From Prevotellaceae bacterium (lineage in GTDB: Bacteria; Bacteroidota; Bacteroidia; Bacteroidales; Paludibacteraceae), in NCBI GenBank assembly GCA_031271815.1, contig JAISVA010000017.1:40466-104465 (forward strand): DNA of 64,000 nt. Reading direction: 5' to 3'. Below are positions 54,046 through 62,037 of this stretch, piece by piece; position 1 is the stretch's first letter; each line of letters opens with the position of its first letter. The position numbers and the translations under genes are program-made. The notes under the pieces are model-generated. The model ran no database searches. It was given only the letters and a program-made list of their open reading frames with translations, and was not told the DNA's origin.

Positions 54046-56343
54046 TTAATTAATAAATGCGATTTTTGTAACCACTTTCTCGCTGCCATCGGACAATGAG
54101 GCCAAAACGAGGTAAACACCGGTTCCGACCCGTTTTCCGTGCAGGTTTTTTCCGTCCCAGGTAAACGTACCTCCGTTTGAAATCCCTTCGTGGATGAGGT
54201 TACCCTGAACATCGGCTATTTTAACTACGCTTTTTTCCATTAATCCGGAAACGGAAATTAATCCGGCATAACCGGGGCGAACCGGATTCGGATAAGCATG
54301 TACACCGCTGTATGATTCGGCTCCTTCTGTCGAATCGCTTTTGAAGGAATACAGCGCGTTTGATGTGGCTATAAACAGTTCGCCCGTTTCTTCATCCATT
54401 GCCAGACTCAAAATGGTATTGGAGGTCAGCGGACTGTTTTCGGTCGTAAAATGGTGGATTGTTTCCTGTCCGTTTGGCGACAGCAAATATAAGCCGGATG
54501 TTCCGGTTGCAATCCATTTCCGGTTTCCTCCGTCCACAAGAATGTCATTGATTTCCTCCGTACCGAGCAGATAATCGGCAAGGTTTTCATTATCCTCCCG
54601 TGTAATTTTGATCCGGTCGATTGTAAAATTACTGTTGAAAATCGTATTGGGGTTTGAAACAATCAACGGCCCCATGTTTGTACCGATCCAAATCGCATTA
54701 TTCTTATCTTCCGTAATGCAGTAATACCTTATGGGAGTTATGATTTCAGCAGAACCGGTTTCCTGAAACTCATGAAAATACTGGCTTCGATCATCGGAGG
54801 AAGTAAAAGGAGTCCCTTTGTCGTCAATAACAAACAAACCCTCAATCGCTCTGAATATGGTAACCCATCTGTATCCGTTTTTACTGATATATTGTTTATT
54901 GACTGTCAGTTTATTCGTCATATCCGGATAGTATAAAGACGTCCAGGTTCCATCCGCTTTCTTCACTACAAGCAAATCAGGGCTGTTCATATTCAGTATC
55001 CATAAGTTATTGTTCGTGTCGAACAAAAGACCATCCATCATGTGCATGGAAGGAACATCGCCGTTAATATTTTCCGGAGTAAAACGGGTAACAAACTTGT
55101 CATTGTCAAATAAAAACAATGCATTGTCCCACATAAACGATGCCACGTATATCAGGTTATGATTTACCGGATCTACCTCGGCATCCAGAATATCAACAAA
55201 ACTTCCGATTTCTGCCGGAAGATTTTTTTTCCGGATGACCGTCCATTTCCCGTTTTCATATATTTGTACAATTCCCGGGAAGTTTAGCCCCGACAAGAGG
55301 TAAGGTCCCCCGCTTATGGTAAGTAATTTCCCGTATCTATACTTAATGGATGCTGCTTTGCTTGAGTAAGGCCCGTTAGGGATAAAACTGTTTTCAATCG
55401 TCCCGTTTTTATATTTTATTAAAATGGTTTGATCATCTTCCCGGATATATTGCGCTATCCAATAGTTATTTTCCGAAGGAAAAAAAATCAAGTCTTTGAT
55501 GCCCGCCTGTTCCCTCACTTCCTTTTCTTCCCAATTCTTGTCAAAGCGGACAAAATAGTTTTCATTAAAGAACGTGATGTTTCCGCCGGATACGTTTAAG
55601 GAAGAAAGCTGGGTGCCTTCGCGGAAAACCGCCCATTCCGATCCGTCAAACCTGTAAATCGAATTTTCTTTCAGCAGCACCAGTTCATTATTAAAAGAGG
55701 CAATGGCTCTGTTTGCGGAGGGAGCCGGATTAAGCAGCAACGTCCAATTCTCAAAATTGGAAAGATCTCTGCTTCGAATATCTGCCTGATGAATTCCGTT
55801 TGCTGTTAGCGCATAGATATAATCGCCCACGATTTGAACGGAATTTACCTTTAAGTATCCTCCTCTTTCACCAATGATGTAGGTATCGGCAACTTCACTT
55901 TTCCGGGTGTCTATCACCACAATTCCGAATCCGCAGGAGAGATAGGCATAATGCCTGTAGAAATAGATGTGATTGATTTCCTTGTCTGAAATTTCTTTCC
56001 GTTTCAAGTCCGAAATATTGATAGCATTGTTTCCTTTCAACAAGTCGATGTTGGAGTTCGAATAGGCGATGAAAAGCAGGTCATTTTCCTTGCTGTAAGC
56101 GATATGCGCAATTTCTCCGTCGTTCAGTCCGTTTATTTTGGAATACGTTTCAATGCTTTCATACGCTTTATCCACGGAAAAAAGGGAACCGTTACTGATT
56201 GCATATATTTTTTCCGCCGATTCGGTTATTTCCTTTACATTGTTATAGGAAAAGTGTGTTTTCCAGGTTCCGATTGCCATTTGCGCTTGCGACAGCAGGC
56301 AAAAAGATGACAGTAGCGAAAGCAGAAAAAATCTTCGTTTCAT
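54046..56343 (-). CDS. porZ: PorZ-like beta-propeller protein with T9SS C-terminal domain
   Basis: 765 residues from ATG at 56343 (MKRRFFLLSLLSSFCLLSQAQ signal peptide; an upstream TTG at 56361 is rejected). Two propeller-like repeat blocks follow: IGTWKTHFSYNNVKEITESA, KIYAISNGSLFSVDKAYESI, SKINGLNDGEIAHIAYSKEN in the first and RKWIATGTSGLYLLSPNGQE, ILSLAMDEETGELFIATSNALYSF in the second. The C-terminal AYPNPVRPGYAGLISVSG...FTWDGKNLHGKRVGTGVYLV is the T9SS sorting-domain fold. Length and pattern fit PorZ of Porphyromonas, a cell-surface part of the type IX attachment complex. It is followed by tsaE. Confidence 0.85.
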   Translation of the reverse strand: MKRRFFLLSLLSSFCLLSQAQMAIGTWKTHFSYNNVKEITESAEKIYAISNGSLFSVDKAYESIETYSKINGLNDGEIAHIAYSKENDLLFIAYSNSNIDLLKGNNAINISDLKRKEISDKEINHIYFYRHYAYLSCGFGIVVIDTRKSEVADTYIIGERGGYLKVNSVQIVGDYIYALTANGIHQADIRSRDLSNFENWTLLLNPAPSANRAIASFNNELVLLKENSIYRFDGSEWAVFREGTQLSSLNVSGGNITFFNENYFVRFDKNWEEKEVREQAGIKDLIFFPSENNYWIAQYIREDDQTILIKYKNGTIENSFIPNGPYSSKAASIKYRYGKLLTISGGPYLLSGLNFPGIVQIYENGKWTVIRKKNLPAEIGSFVDILDAEVDPVNHNLIYVASFMWDNALFLFDNDKFVTRFTPENINGDVPSMHMMDGLLFDTNNNLWILNMNSPDLLVVKKADGTWTSLYYPDMTNKLTVNKQYISKNGYRWVTIFRAIEGLFVIDDKGTPFTSSDDRSQYFHEFQETGSAEIITPIRYYCITEDKNNAIWIGTNMGPLIVSNPNTIFNSNFTIDRIKITREDNENLADYLLGTEEINDILVDGGNRKWIATGTSGLYLLSPNGQETIHHFTTENSPLTSNTILSLAMDEETGELFIATSNALYSFKSDSTEGAESYSGVHAYPNPVRPGYAGLISVSGLMEKSVVKIADVQGNLIHEGISNGGTFTWDGKNLHGKRVGTGVYLVLASLSDGSEKVVTKIAFIN

Positions 56344-56428
56344 ATTATTTGTATATTTCAAATTTCAAAATTTCATATTCCATACTTATAAACATTATTC
56401 TCTGCTTTTTATTGTTGATAAAAGTTCC

Positions 56429-57013
56429 TTATTTCCCTTTTTCACTTAAAAAAGCCAGCAGTTTTTCGACTGCGCGTCCGCGATGGCTTATGTTATTTTT
56501 CTCCGTCATCGACAGTTGAGCAAATGATTTTTCATACCCGGCAGGCAAGAAAATGGGGTCGTATCCGAATCCTTCATTTCCTTGTCTTTCTTCCAGAATC
56601 CGCCCGTCAACAATTCCTTCAAACAAGTATTCTTTTCCGTCCAGTATCAACGCGATTACGGTGCGGAAACGGGCTTTCCGGTTCGTTTTTCCGGAGAGTT
56701 CGCAAAGCAGCTTTTTCATGTTTTCATCCGGATTTTTAGCTTCTCCGGCATATCTTGCCGAATAAACCCCGGGCGCATTATCCAACGCCTCCACTTCCAA
56801 ACCCGTATCATCGGCAAAGCAGTTACAACCGTATTTTTCGTAGAGATAACGCGCTTTTTGCAGCGCATTTCCTTCCAGCGTGTCTGCAGTTTCGGGAATA
56901 TCCTCGCGGCAACCGATTTCGCTGAGTGTTTGTATTGAGCACAACCCGTTCAACTTGTGTTTTACTTCGTCAACTTTGTGCCGGTTGTTGGTGGCGAATA
57001 CTAATTTAGTCAT
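56429..57013 (-). CDS. rdgB: Non-canonical purine NTP pyrophosphatase (RdgB/HAM1)
   Basis: 194 residues. Start [16 protein letters not shown] (SxNxxK-type motif), [12 protein letters not shown] and the [20 protein letters not shown] segment with [10 protein letters not shown] at the end. It hydrolyses dITP, dXTP and related nucleotides to keep them out of DNA. Monocistronic, between the PorZ-like gene and small ORFs. Confidence 0.95.
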   Translation of the reverse strand: MTKLVFATNNRHKVDEVKHKLNGLCSIQTLSEIGCREDIPETADTLEGNALQKARYLYEKYGCNCFADDTGLEVEALDNAPGVYSARYAGEAKNPDENMKKLLCELSGKTNRKARFRTVIALILDGKEYLFEGIVDGRILEERQGNEGFGYDPIFLPAGYEKSFAQLSMTEKNNISHRGRAVEKLLAFLSEKGK

Positions 57014-57121
57014 TTTTTGTGAGTTTGATTATTGAGGACAAATGTAAATAATTATGCGAAAATTCGCAAATTAAGCAAATGGCTATTACATTTGCGGCAT
57101 CAGACAATCAAATAAATCACA

Positions 57122-57277
57122 ATGACCGAACAGGAAATGGACTTATTGAACAGAATACCATCTATGAGAACGGAGGCACGAAGCATGTTAGAATTTTAAT
57201 CGCAAGATAGATAAATGGTTCGATAAAATCCATTATTTGGATAAATTGGAAGAAGAACTAAAAAAGAAAAAAGATTA
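57122..57277 (+). pseudogene. Small helical ORF, apparently frameshifted
   Basis: Frame 1 reads MTEQEMDLLNRIPSMRTEAR then SMLEF and stops; one base away the frame NFNRKIDKWFDKIHYLDKLE, EELKKKKD continues to a stop at 57275-57277. The two pieces join naturally as one 50-residue helical protein if a two-base deletion or one-base insertion near 57195 is corrected, so I read it as a broken small gene. No family recognised. Confidence 0.4.
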
Positions 57278-57321
57278 ACCACGGTTTATCATTTTACTAA
57301 GAGATTTAAAAACAACCTATT

Positions 57322-57465
57322 ATGGAACTCAAAAAAGAATTAAATAAACTCAATGAGTTAAAATCTGCGGAGGCAGCAAAATTCACGCAGGAAGAGATCA
57401 CTACACTTAATTTTGCTCTTCAAGACATCAGCAGAGGAATTGGCGCAACTGTCATCAAAGGATGA
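57322..57465 (+). CDS. Small uncharacterised ORF (47 residues)
   Basis: ATG at 57322 to TGA at 57463, reading MELKKELNKLNELKSAEAAK, then FTQEEITTLNFALQDISRGI and GATVIKG. Too short for the usual gene prediction; helical and partly amphipathic. No family recognised. It lies between the frameshifted small ORF and the DUF5652 gene, all on the plus strand. Confidence 0.35.
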   Translation: MELKKELNKLNELKSAEAAKFTQEEITTLNFALQDISRGIGATVIKG

Positions 57466-57538
57466 AAATACCTGCCGTTCCAAACAAAACCTCCTGCTAT
57501 TTTGTTAATACATAAACTATTAGACTATTTAAATAATT

Positions 57539-57775
57539 ATGGAAACAATACAATTTTACCAGGAAATGTCCATTTGGGTTTTGCCGGTGTTGATTTCACT
57601 TGTGATTTGGGATATGGCATGGAAATTATTCGGGTTATGGAAATCGGCAAGAAACCGGCATCCTGTTTGGTTTATCAGTATCGGACTCTTCAATACGGCC
57701 GGTATTCTGCCGATTATTTATATTTTAATGGATATGAAAGTCAGAAGAATGTTTAAAAAAATGAGCAGCCTTTGA
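57539..57775 (+). CDS. DUF5652-type small membrane protein
   Basis: 78 residues with a first membrane helix (VLPVLISLVIWDMAWKLFGLW), the basic KSARNRHPVWF segment and a second helix (ISIGLFNTAGILPIIYILM), then MKVRRMFKKM. The LWKSAxxxxxxWFxxxxxxNTxGILPIIYL form is that of DUF5652, function unknown. Its stop codon is inside the terminator stem. Confidence 0.65.
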   Translation: METIQFYQEMSIWVLPVLISLVIWDMAWKLFGLWKSARNRHPVWFISIGLFNTAGILPIIYILMDMKVRRMFKKMSSL

Positions 57776-57793
57776 TTGGGTTGCTCATTTTTT
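57756..57793 (+). terminator. Rho-independent terminator after the DUF5652 gene
   Basis: AAAAAATGAGCA (57756-57767) pairs with TGCTCATTTTTT (57782-57793), loop GCCTTTGATTGGGT, 12-bp stem with a T-run. It overlaps the last codons of the DUF5652 gene. Confidence 0.85.
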
Positions 57794-57832
57794 ATCGTTG
57801 ACAATAACAGGATTTTTTCCGGATCTTTTGCA

Positions 57833-58174
57833 TTAACTTCCCTCCTTACCGATAATCTTATCCATTTTTTTATTTAATTCATCTATTGAATTTTGAAGCT
57901 TTTGGTTATGCTCATGTAGCGTTTTTACCTTGTGATGGATAAATACGCCACTTCCGGCAGCTATAGAAGCACCCAATGCGCTGAGTACATTTGTATAATT
58001 TCCCAAAATCAGCTGAATAATTTCGGAAGGAGCAAACTTTTCCAAAGGAGGAATAAAGTAACAGGCAATGGCAAAAATAACCAGGTAGAAAAAAAGAAAA
58101 AGATATATGAATATAGACACTTTGCCTGATATAATTACGATAACTTTCCTCAAAATTCTATTTTCCCTTTCCAC
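57833..58174 (-). CDS. Small two-helix membrane protein with coiled coil, unknown
   Basis: 113 residues read from a GTG at 58174. Two hydrophobic helices (about 16-38 and 53-76) and a C-terminal basic coiled-coil-like segment (HHKVKTLHEHNQKLQNSIDELNKKMDKI). No motif recognised. Direct and inverted TTAGTTCAAT words lie upstream of it. Confidence 0.5.
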   Translation of the reverse strand: MERENRILRKVIVIISGKVSIFIYLFLFFYLVIFAIACYFIPPLEKFAPSEIIQLILGNYTNVLSALGASIAAGSGVFIHHKVKTLHEHNQKLQNSIDELNKKMDKIIGKEGS

Positions 58175-58388
58175 ATTAGTTCAATTTACATTCTTAAAAA
58201 ATTATATATTATATATCAATTGAACAAACTAAACCAACGTTAGTTCAATATGAAATTCACCGATTATAACCGGTCGTATTTATTTGCGATAGGGTAATAT
58301 GAATTTGTATCCATTGATAGTATCAACTCTTAGCGTGTTGAACCGAACCTTCCCACTGCATCAGCCCCCATTTGCACAAGGTAATTTT
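58175..58388. other. Intergenic with repeated TTAGTTCAAT word
   Basis: TTAGTTCAAT occurs at about 58177-58186 and 58243-58252, and a near complement (TTGAACAAACTAA) lies between at 58222-58234. Could be an operator for the small membrane protein gene. Otherwise AT-rich without a gene. Confidence 0.35.
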
Positions 58389-59279
58389 TCATTTCTCCTC
58401 TTCCCAAAACGGATAAAAATTAAACCACTGTTCAGGATGTACTTTTATGCGGCTTTCCAATACCGAGATGTATTGGTTCAGCAAGGCTTGTTCGGGTTTC
58501 AGCTCTTTGGTTCGTTTTATGGGATCGGCGATGAAGAAACGAAAACTGTACCTGTTCGTACTCTCCTTTTCGGAAAAATAAAAAACAACAGGGACTTTAA
58601 ATCGAGAGGCAATTTGAAACGGACCGGCGGGGAAATCAGCTTTTTTTCCTAAAAACAACGATTTCATCAGGTATTTTTCGCTTACGAATCGGTCGCCCTG
58701 AAAACAGACATACTCTTTTTTTTCCAACGCTTCCCTGATTGCAAACACGTGTGACCAGCTGTCTTCGTTGACCACAATCATACGGTAAGCGTTTTCGCCC
58801 ATAATTTCTTTTAGTTTTTCTTTAATTTGCTGATATTCTGCATCATACATTACAATGTTCAGTTTTTGTGCGTAATCGCCGAAAAACTGGCTGCCGATTT
58901 CCCAGTTACCGAAATGCGCCCCGATCATTACCACGCCGCTATCACCGTTCAGAATATCGAGAAAAGCATCGTAATTGTGAAAATCGTACCTGAATTTATT
59001 GTTGAAACCTGCTAATGCAGCGATTTTATCAATGATTACCTGTCCGAAACGGTAGTAATGAATATAGAGCATCCGGACGGCTTGCAGCCGGTTTTTGCCG
59101 TGAATTTTCCGCCAGTAAAACCAGCTTGCGCAAGTGGCTTTCGGCGCCGAAGGGATAAAATAGAGAACAATGATGCGTTGAAATAAGTACGCAGCTTTCA
59201 GACCCGCATATTTTATCAGGTAAATAAAAAACTGGTAACCAAAAGAGCCTCCTCTCGTTTTTCCTTTCCAAGCCGGCAT
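58389..59279 (-). CDS. LpxL/HtrB-like lysophospholipid acyltransferase
   Basis: 296 residues. The acyltransferase block HFGNWE (HX4E at 122-127) and a FQGDRFVSEKYLMKS segment, plus a PAGPFQIASRFKVPVVFYFSEKES stretch, are of the lipid A late acyltransferase family, with a basic N-terminus and one membrane segment. It would move an acyl group from ACP or CoA to a lipid or glycolipid. Adjacency to an acyl carrier protein, ketosynthase and ketoreductase suggests the acyl chain of an aryl polyene/flexirubin-type lipid, as in known clusters; acylation of lipid A is the alternative. Confidence 0.8.
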   Translation of the reverse strand: MPAWKGKTRGGSFGYQFFIYLIKYAGLKAAYLFQRIIVLYFIPSAPKATCASWFYWRKIHGKNRLQAVRMLYIHYYRFGQVIIDKIAALAGFNNKFRYDFHNYDAFLDILNGDSGVVMIGAHFGNWEIGSQFFGDYAQKLNIVMYDAEYQQIKEKLKEIMGENAYRMIVVNEDSWSHVFAIREALEKKEYVCFQGDRFVSEKYLMKSLFLGKKADFPAGPFQIASRFKVPVVFYFSEKESTNRYSFRFFIADPIKRTKELKPEQALLNQYISVLESRIKVHPEQWFNFYPFWEEEK

Positions 59280-59310
59280 GGATAAATTAATTTAGTGTTG
59301 AGGAATAAGG

Positions 59311-59388
59311 AAAAAGCGCGAAGGCGCGAAAAGAAGACGTAAAATACCTGTTTTCGTGCTTTCGCGCTTTCGTTCCTTCGCGCTTTTT
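59311..59388. repeat. GCGCGAA-type hairpin between acyltransferase and ACP genes
   Basis: AAAAAGCGCGAAGGCGCGAA (59311-59330) pairs with TTCGTTCCTTCGCGCTTTTT (59369-59388). The ACP stop codon TAA (59387-59389) touches the right arm, so the element sits directly at the end of the gene. Confidence 0.75.
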
Positions 59389-59629
59389 ATTGCAGTTTTG
59401 CATCCAAAAAATCATAAAAATCCTGAAATGTTTTAATATTTGCAAAATCGGAACCCTTTACAAGTATTCCGAAATGCTGTTCGATGAGCACAACCATATC
59501 AACCAGATCAAGACTGTCCAGATCCAGTGTTTGCATCAGGGAAGCACCGGGCAGGAATTCATCCTGTTCTACTTCGAATTCATCGGCTAATACAGCGTTA
59601 ATTTTAGAGATAATTTCTGCTTTTTCCAT
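59387..59629 (-). CDS. Acyl carrier protein (pathway-specific)
   Basis: 80 residues. EFLPGASLMQTLDLDSLDLVDMVVLIEQHFG carries the phosphopantetheine Ser 39 in DSL. The DLDSLDLVDMV form matches ACPs of aryl polyene, flexirubin and related systems rather than the housekeeping AcpP, whose loop is usually GADSLDTVE. It follows the ketosynthase gene by 7 bases and carries growing acyl chains for it. Confidence 0.85.
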   Translation of the reverse strand: MEKAEIISKINAVLADEFEVEQDEFLPGASLMQTLDLDSLDLVDMVVLIEQHFGILVKGSDFANIKTFQDFYDFLDAKLQ

Positions 59630-59636
59630 ATAATTT

Positions 59637-60854
59637 TTAATAATTCTTTATCACTAAAGTTGAGTTGGTTCCTCCAAACCCAAAGGAATTTGAAAGGAAT
59701 ATATCTGTTTTTTTTGTAATTCGCCGAGACGGGATGTGAAGTTTGGCGGAATCCTCATCCGGATGCTCAAAATTGAGGTTTGGCGCGATGAAATCGTTCT
59801 TCATCATCAGCGTTGAATAGACAATTTCGCTGGAGCCGGACATCCACAGCTCGTGTCCGGTCATCGACTTGGTGGAAGTTACAACCGGCGAATCTTTTCC
59901 CCAAATGGCGTAGATTGCCTTCGCTTCGTTGGCATCGCCTACTTGCGTAGAGGTAGCGTGCGCGTTGATGTAATTTACATCTGCAGGATTGATTTTTGCC
60001 GTTTCCATCGCCATTTCCATCGCTCGTTGCGGACCTTGCACATTGGGAATGGAAATATGGTCAATGCTCGACGAAAAGCCGTATCCGATTATTTCCGCTA
60101 AAATAGTTGCTCCGCGACGGACGGCAGATTCATAACTTTCGACAACCAATGCTGCCGCTCCTCCGCTCGGCACTAAGCCGTCACGGTCGCGGTCGAAGGG
60201 GCGCGACGCTTTTTCCGGTTCATCTTCCCGGATCGAAAATGCGCTGATTCCGTCGAAACTTGCAACCGAGTATTTATTTGTTTCCTGCGCGCCTCCACAC
60301 AAAATACAGTCCTGCATTCCTGATTGAATCAGCACGTATGCCATTCCTATCGCATGCGAACCGCTGGCACAGGCTCCCGCTACCGAAAAATTAATCCCTC
60401 TCAGCTTGAAAATAACCGACAGATTCATCGAAACAGTGGAAGTCATTGCCTGAAAAACAGAACCCGAACCGACCAGAATAGTTTTCCCCTTTTCGCGGAT
60501 AGTGTCGATTCCTTCGATAATCGGGGCGGCGCTTGCATCGCTTCCGAAAAGGATTCCGACTTCGTTTTTACTTAAATAATCGCTGTCTATTTCCGCATGG
60601 TGGAATGCTTCGCGTGCAGCCACGCAGGCATAGTATCCCTGTTCGGCAAGGCTATGACGCTGGCGCCGGTCGATGAAATCCTTCACATCCGGCAATTCGA
60701 GTTTCCCGGTCAGAGCCGAGCGATAGCCCATTGCTTTCCGCTCAATATCCACACCAATGCCGGAACGACCGGCATAAAGCGCCGATGTTACCTCTTCCGT
60801 ATTTTTTCCGATAGAAGAATAAATGCCCATTCCGGTAATAACAACTCTTTTCAT
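59637..60854 (-). CDS. Beta-ketoacyl-ACP synthase (pathway-specific)
   Basis: 405 residues. Cys-His-His triad: Cys 162 in SVAGACASGSHAIG, His 299 in NYINAHATSTQVGD and His 334 in KSMTGHELWMSG. The overall pattern is FabF/FabB-like but divergent, as in ketosynthases of aryl polyene and flexirubin loci. It elongates a bound acyl chain with malonyl-ACP. It has its own promoter (60892-60922) and heads the transcript with ACP and acyltransferase. No chain-length factor or dehydratase gene is visible nearby. Confidence 0.85.
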   Translation of the reverse strand: MKRVVITGMGIYSSIGKNTEEVTSALYAGRSGIGVDIERKAMGYRSALTGKLELPDVKDFIDRRQRHSLAEQGYYACVAAREAFHHAEIDSDYLSKNEVGILFGSDASAAPIIEGIDTIREKGKTILVGSGSVFQAMTSTVSMNLSVIFKLRGINFSVAGACASGSHAIGMAYVLIQSGMQDCILCGGAQETNKYSVASFDGISAFSIREDEPEKASRPFDRDRDGLVPSGGAAALVVESYESAVRRGATILAEIIGYGFSSSIDHISIPNVQGPQRAMEMAMETAKINPADVNYINAHATSTQVGDANEAKAIYAIWGKDSPVVTSTKSMTGHELWMSGSSEIVYSTLMMKNDFIAPNLNFEHPDEDSAKLHIPSRRITKKTDIFLSNSFGFGGTNSTLVIKNY

Positions 60855-60891
60855 CTTCCTTGATAAACAAGTTTTTTAGTAAAACGAGTTG

Positions 60892-60922
60892 CAAATTTAC
60901 GCTTTATTTTCAATCTGTGAAA
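60892..60922 (-). promoter_or_regulatory. Promoter of the ketosynthase-ACP-acyltransferase genes
   Basis: On the minus strand TTTC (60922-60919), a 19-base spacer, and TAAATTTG (60899-60892), 38 bases before the ketosynthase ATG. Confidence 0.75.
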
Positions 60923-61164
60923 TTTTTCTCTTTACTTGTCAAAAAAAGAAGGTATTTTCTATAAAAACAAACTATTTTGCAGGCTTACTGTTTGATGTAA
61001 CTTTTGTAGCAGGTTTGCAATAGTTTTGATTTTAGCTATAACGAAGCGAGATGTTTCATCTGACAAAAGAAAAAACTTTACTTTTTGCGTGTGGTGTAAT
61101 ATTGTTGACAAGCAAAAGTTTTATTCAACAATAATTGTAAAATATTTTTTCCGGCGAAGAAAAC

Positions 61165-61206
61165 CTGATTACCCGATTTTATCGGTTTCTAATCAGGTAA
61201 TCAGGC
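61165..61206 (-). terminator. Hairpin after the ketoreductase gene
   Basis: On the minus strand CCTGATTACC pairs with GGTAATCAGG, followed by TTTTCTT. It lies about 50-90 bases past the fabG stop, separating the ammonia-lyase/reductase transcript from the ketosynthase transcript. The rest of the 60855-61253 gap has no gene. Confidence 0.6.
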
Positions 61207-61253
61207 TGAAAAAAACGTAACGTACTGTTACTTATGTTGTTTTTCCGGTGGAA

Positions 61254-61979
61254 TCAAGTATAAAGCCCTCCATTAACGGAAATTGTCTGTCCGGTAATGT
61301 AAGATGCGCCTTTTGAGGCAAGGAATCCGACTGTCTCGGCAACCTCTTCGGCATTTCCGAAGCGTCCCATCGGGATGAGCATTTTCAGCTGGCTTTCGTC
61401 CAGGTCCTGCGTCATATCCGTGCGAATAAATCCGGGAGCGACGGCATTTACCGTAACGTTTTTCTTTGCGGTTTCCTGCGCCAGTGCTTTGGTGGCTGCA
61501 ATAACCGCACCTTTGGCGGCAGAGTAGTTGGTTTGTCCCGGCAAGCCTTTCAAGCCCGACAGTGAAACCATATTGATGATGCGTCCGTATTTTTTGACTA
61601 ACATTGCTTTCAGGACGGCGCGCGTGGTGTACATAAATCCGTTGAGGCTGATGTTCAGTACCGTGTTCCAATCCTCATCGGTCATCCACATCAGGAGATT
61701 ATCTTTGCGGATTCCGGCGTTGTTGACCAGCACTTCGATATAAGTGTCCGGATGGGCGGCCTGCCATTGCGAAATGGCTTTTTCGACCTCTTCCACGCTG
61801 GAAACGTCAAACTTAATAATTTCTCCGTCTGAACCTTTCTCGCGAAGCATTGCCAATGTGTTCAATGCTTCCGTTTCGTTTGACTGATAATTAATCAGGA
61901 TGTAATAGCCCATTTCTGCCAATTTAATCGAACATGCGCGTCCGATCCCTCTTGAACCTCCTGTTACGAGTGCGACCAT
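61254..61979 (-). CDS. 3-ketoacyl-ACP reductase-like SDR
   Basis: 241 residues, FabG fold. TGGSRGIGRA cofactor loop, NNAG at 86-89, catalytic Ser 139, Tyr 152 and Lys 156 (YSAAKGAVIAATK), and the end GQTISVNGGLYT. It reduces beta-ketoacyl-ACP with NADPH. The neighbourhood with an ammonia-lyase, ketosynthase and ACP suggests the reductive step of the same chain-building pathway rather than housekeeping FabG. It lies 58 bases after the ammonia-lyase gene. Confidence 0.88.
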   Translation of the reverse strand: MVALVTGGSRGIGRACSIKLAEMGYYILINYQSNETEALNTLAMLREKGSDGEIIKFDVSSVEEVEKAISQWQAAHPDTYIEVLVNNAGIRKDNLLMWMTDEDWNTVLNISLNGFMYTTRAVLKAMLVKKYGRIINMVSLSGLKGLPGQTNYSAAKGAVIAATKALAQETAKKNVTVNAVAPGFIRTDMTQDLDESQLKMLIPMGRFGNAEEVAETVGFLASKGASYITGQTISVNGGLYT

Positions 61980-62037
61980 AATTATATCAATGATAAGTTA
62001 TTTTAATAGTGATACGTAAATTAGTGATAAGTCGTTT

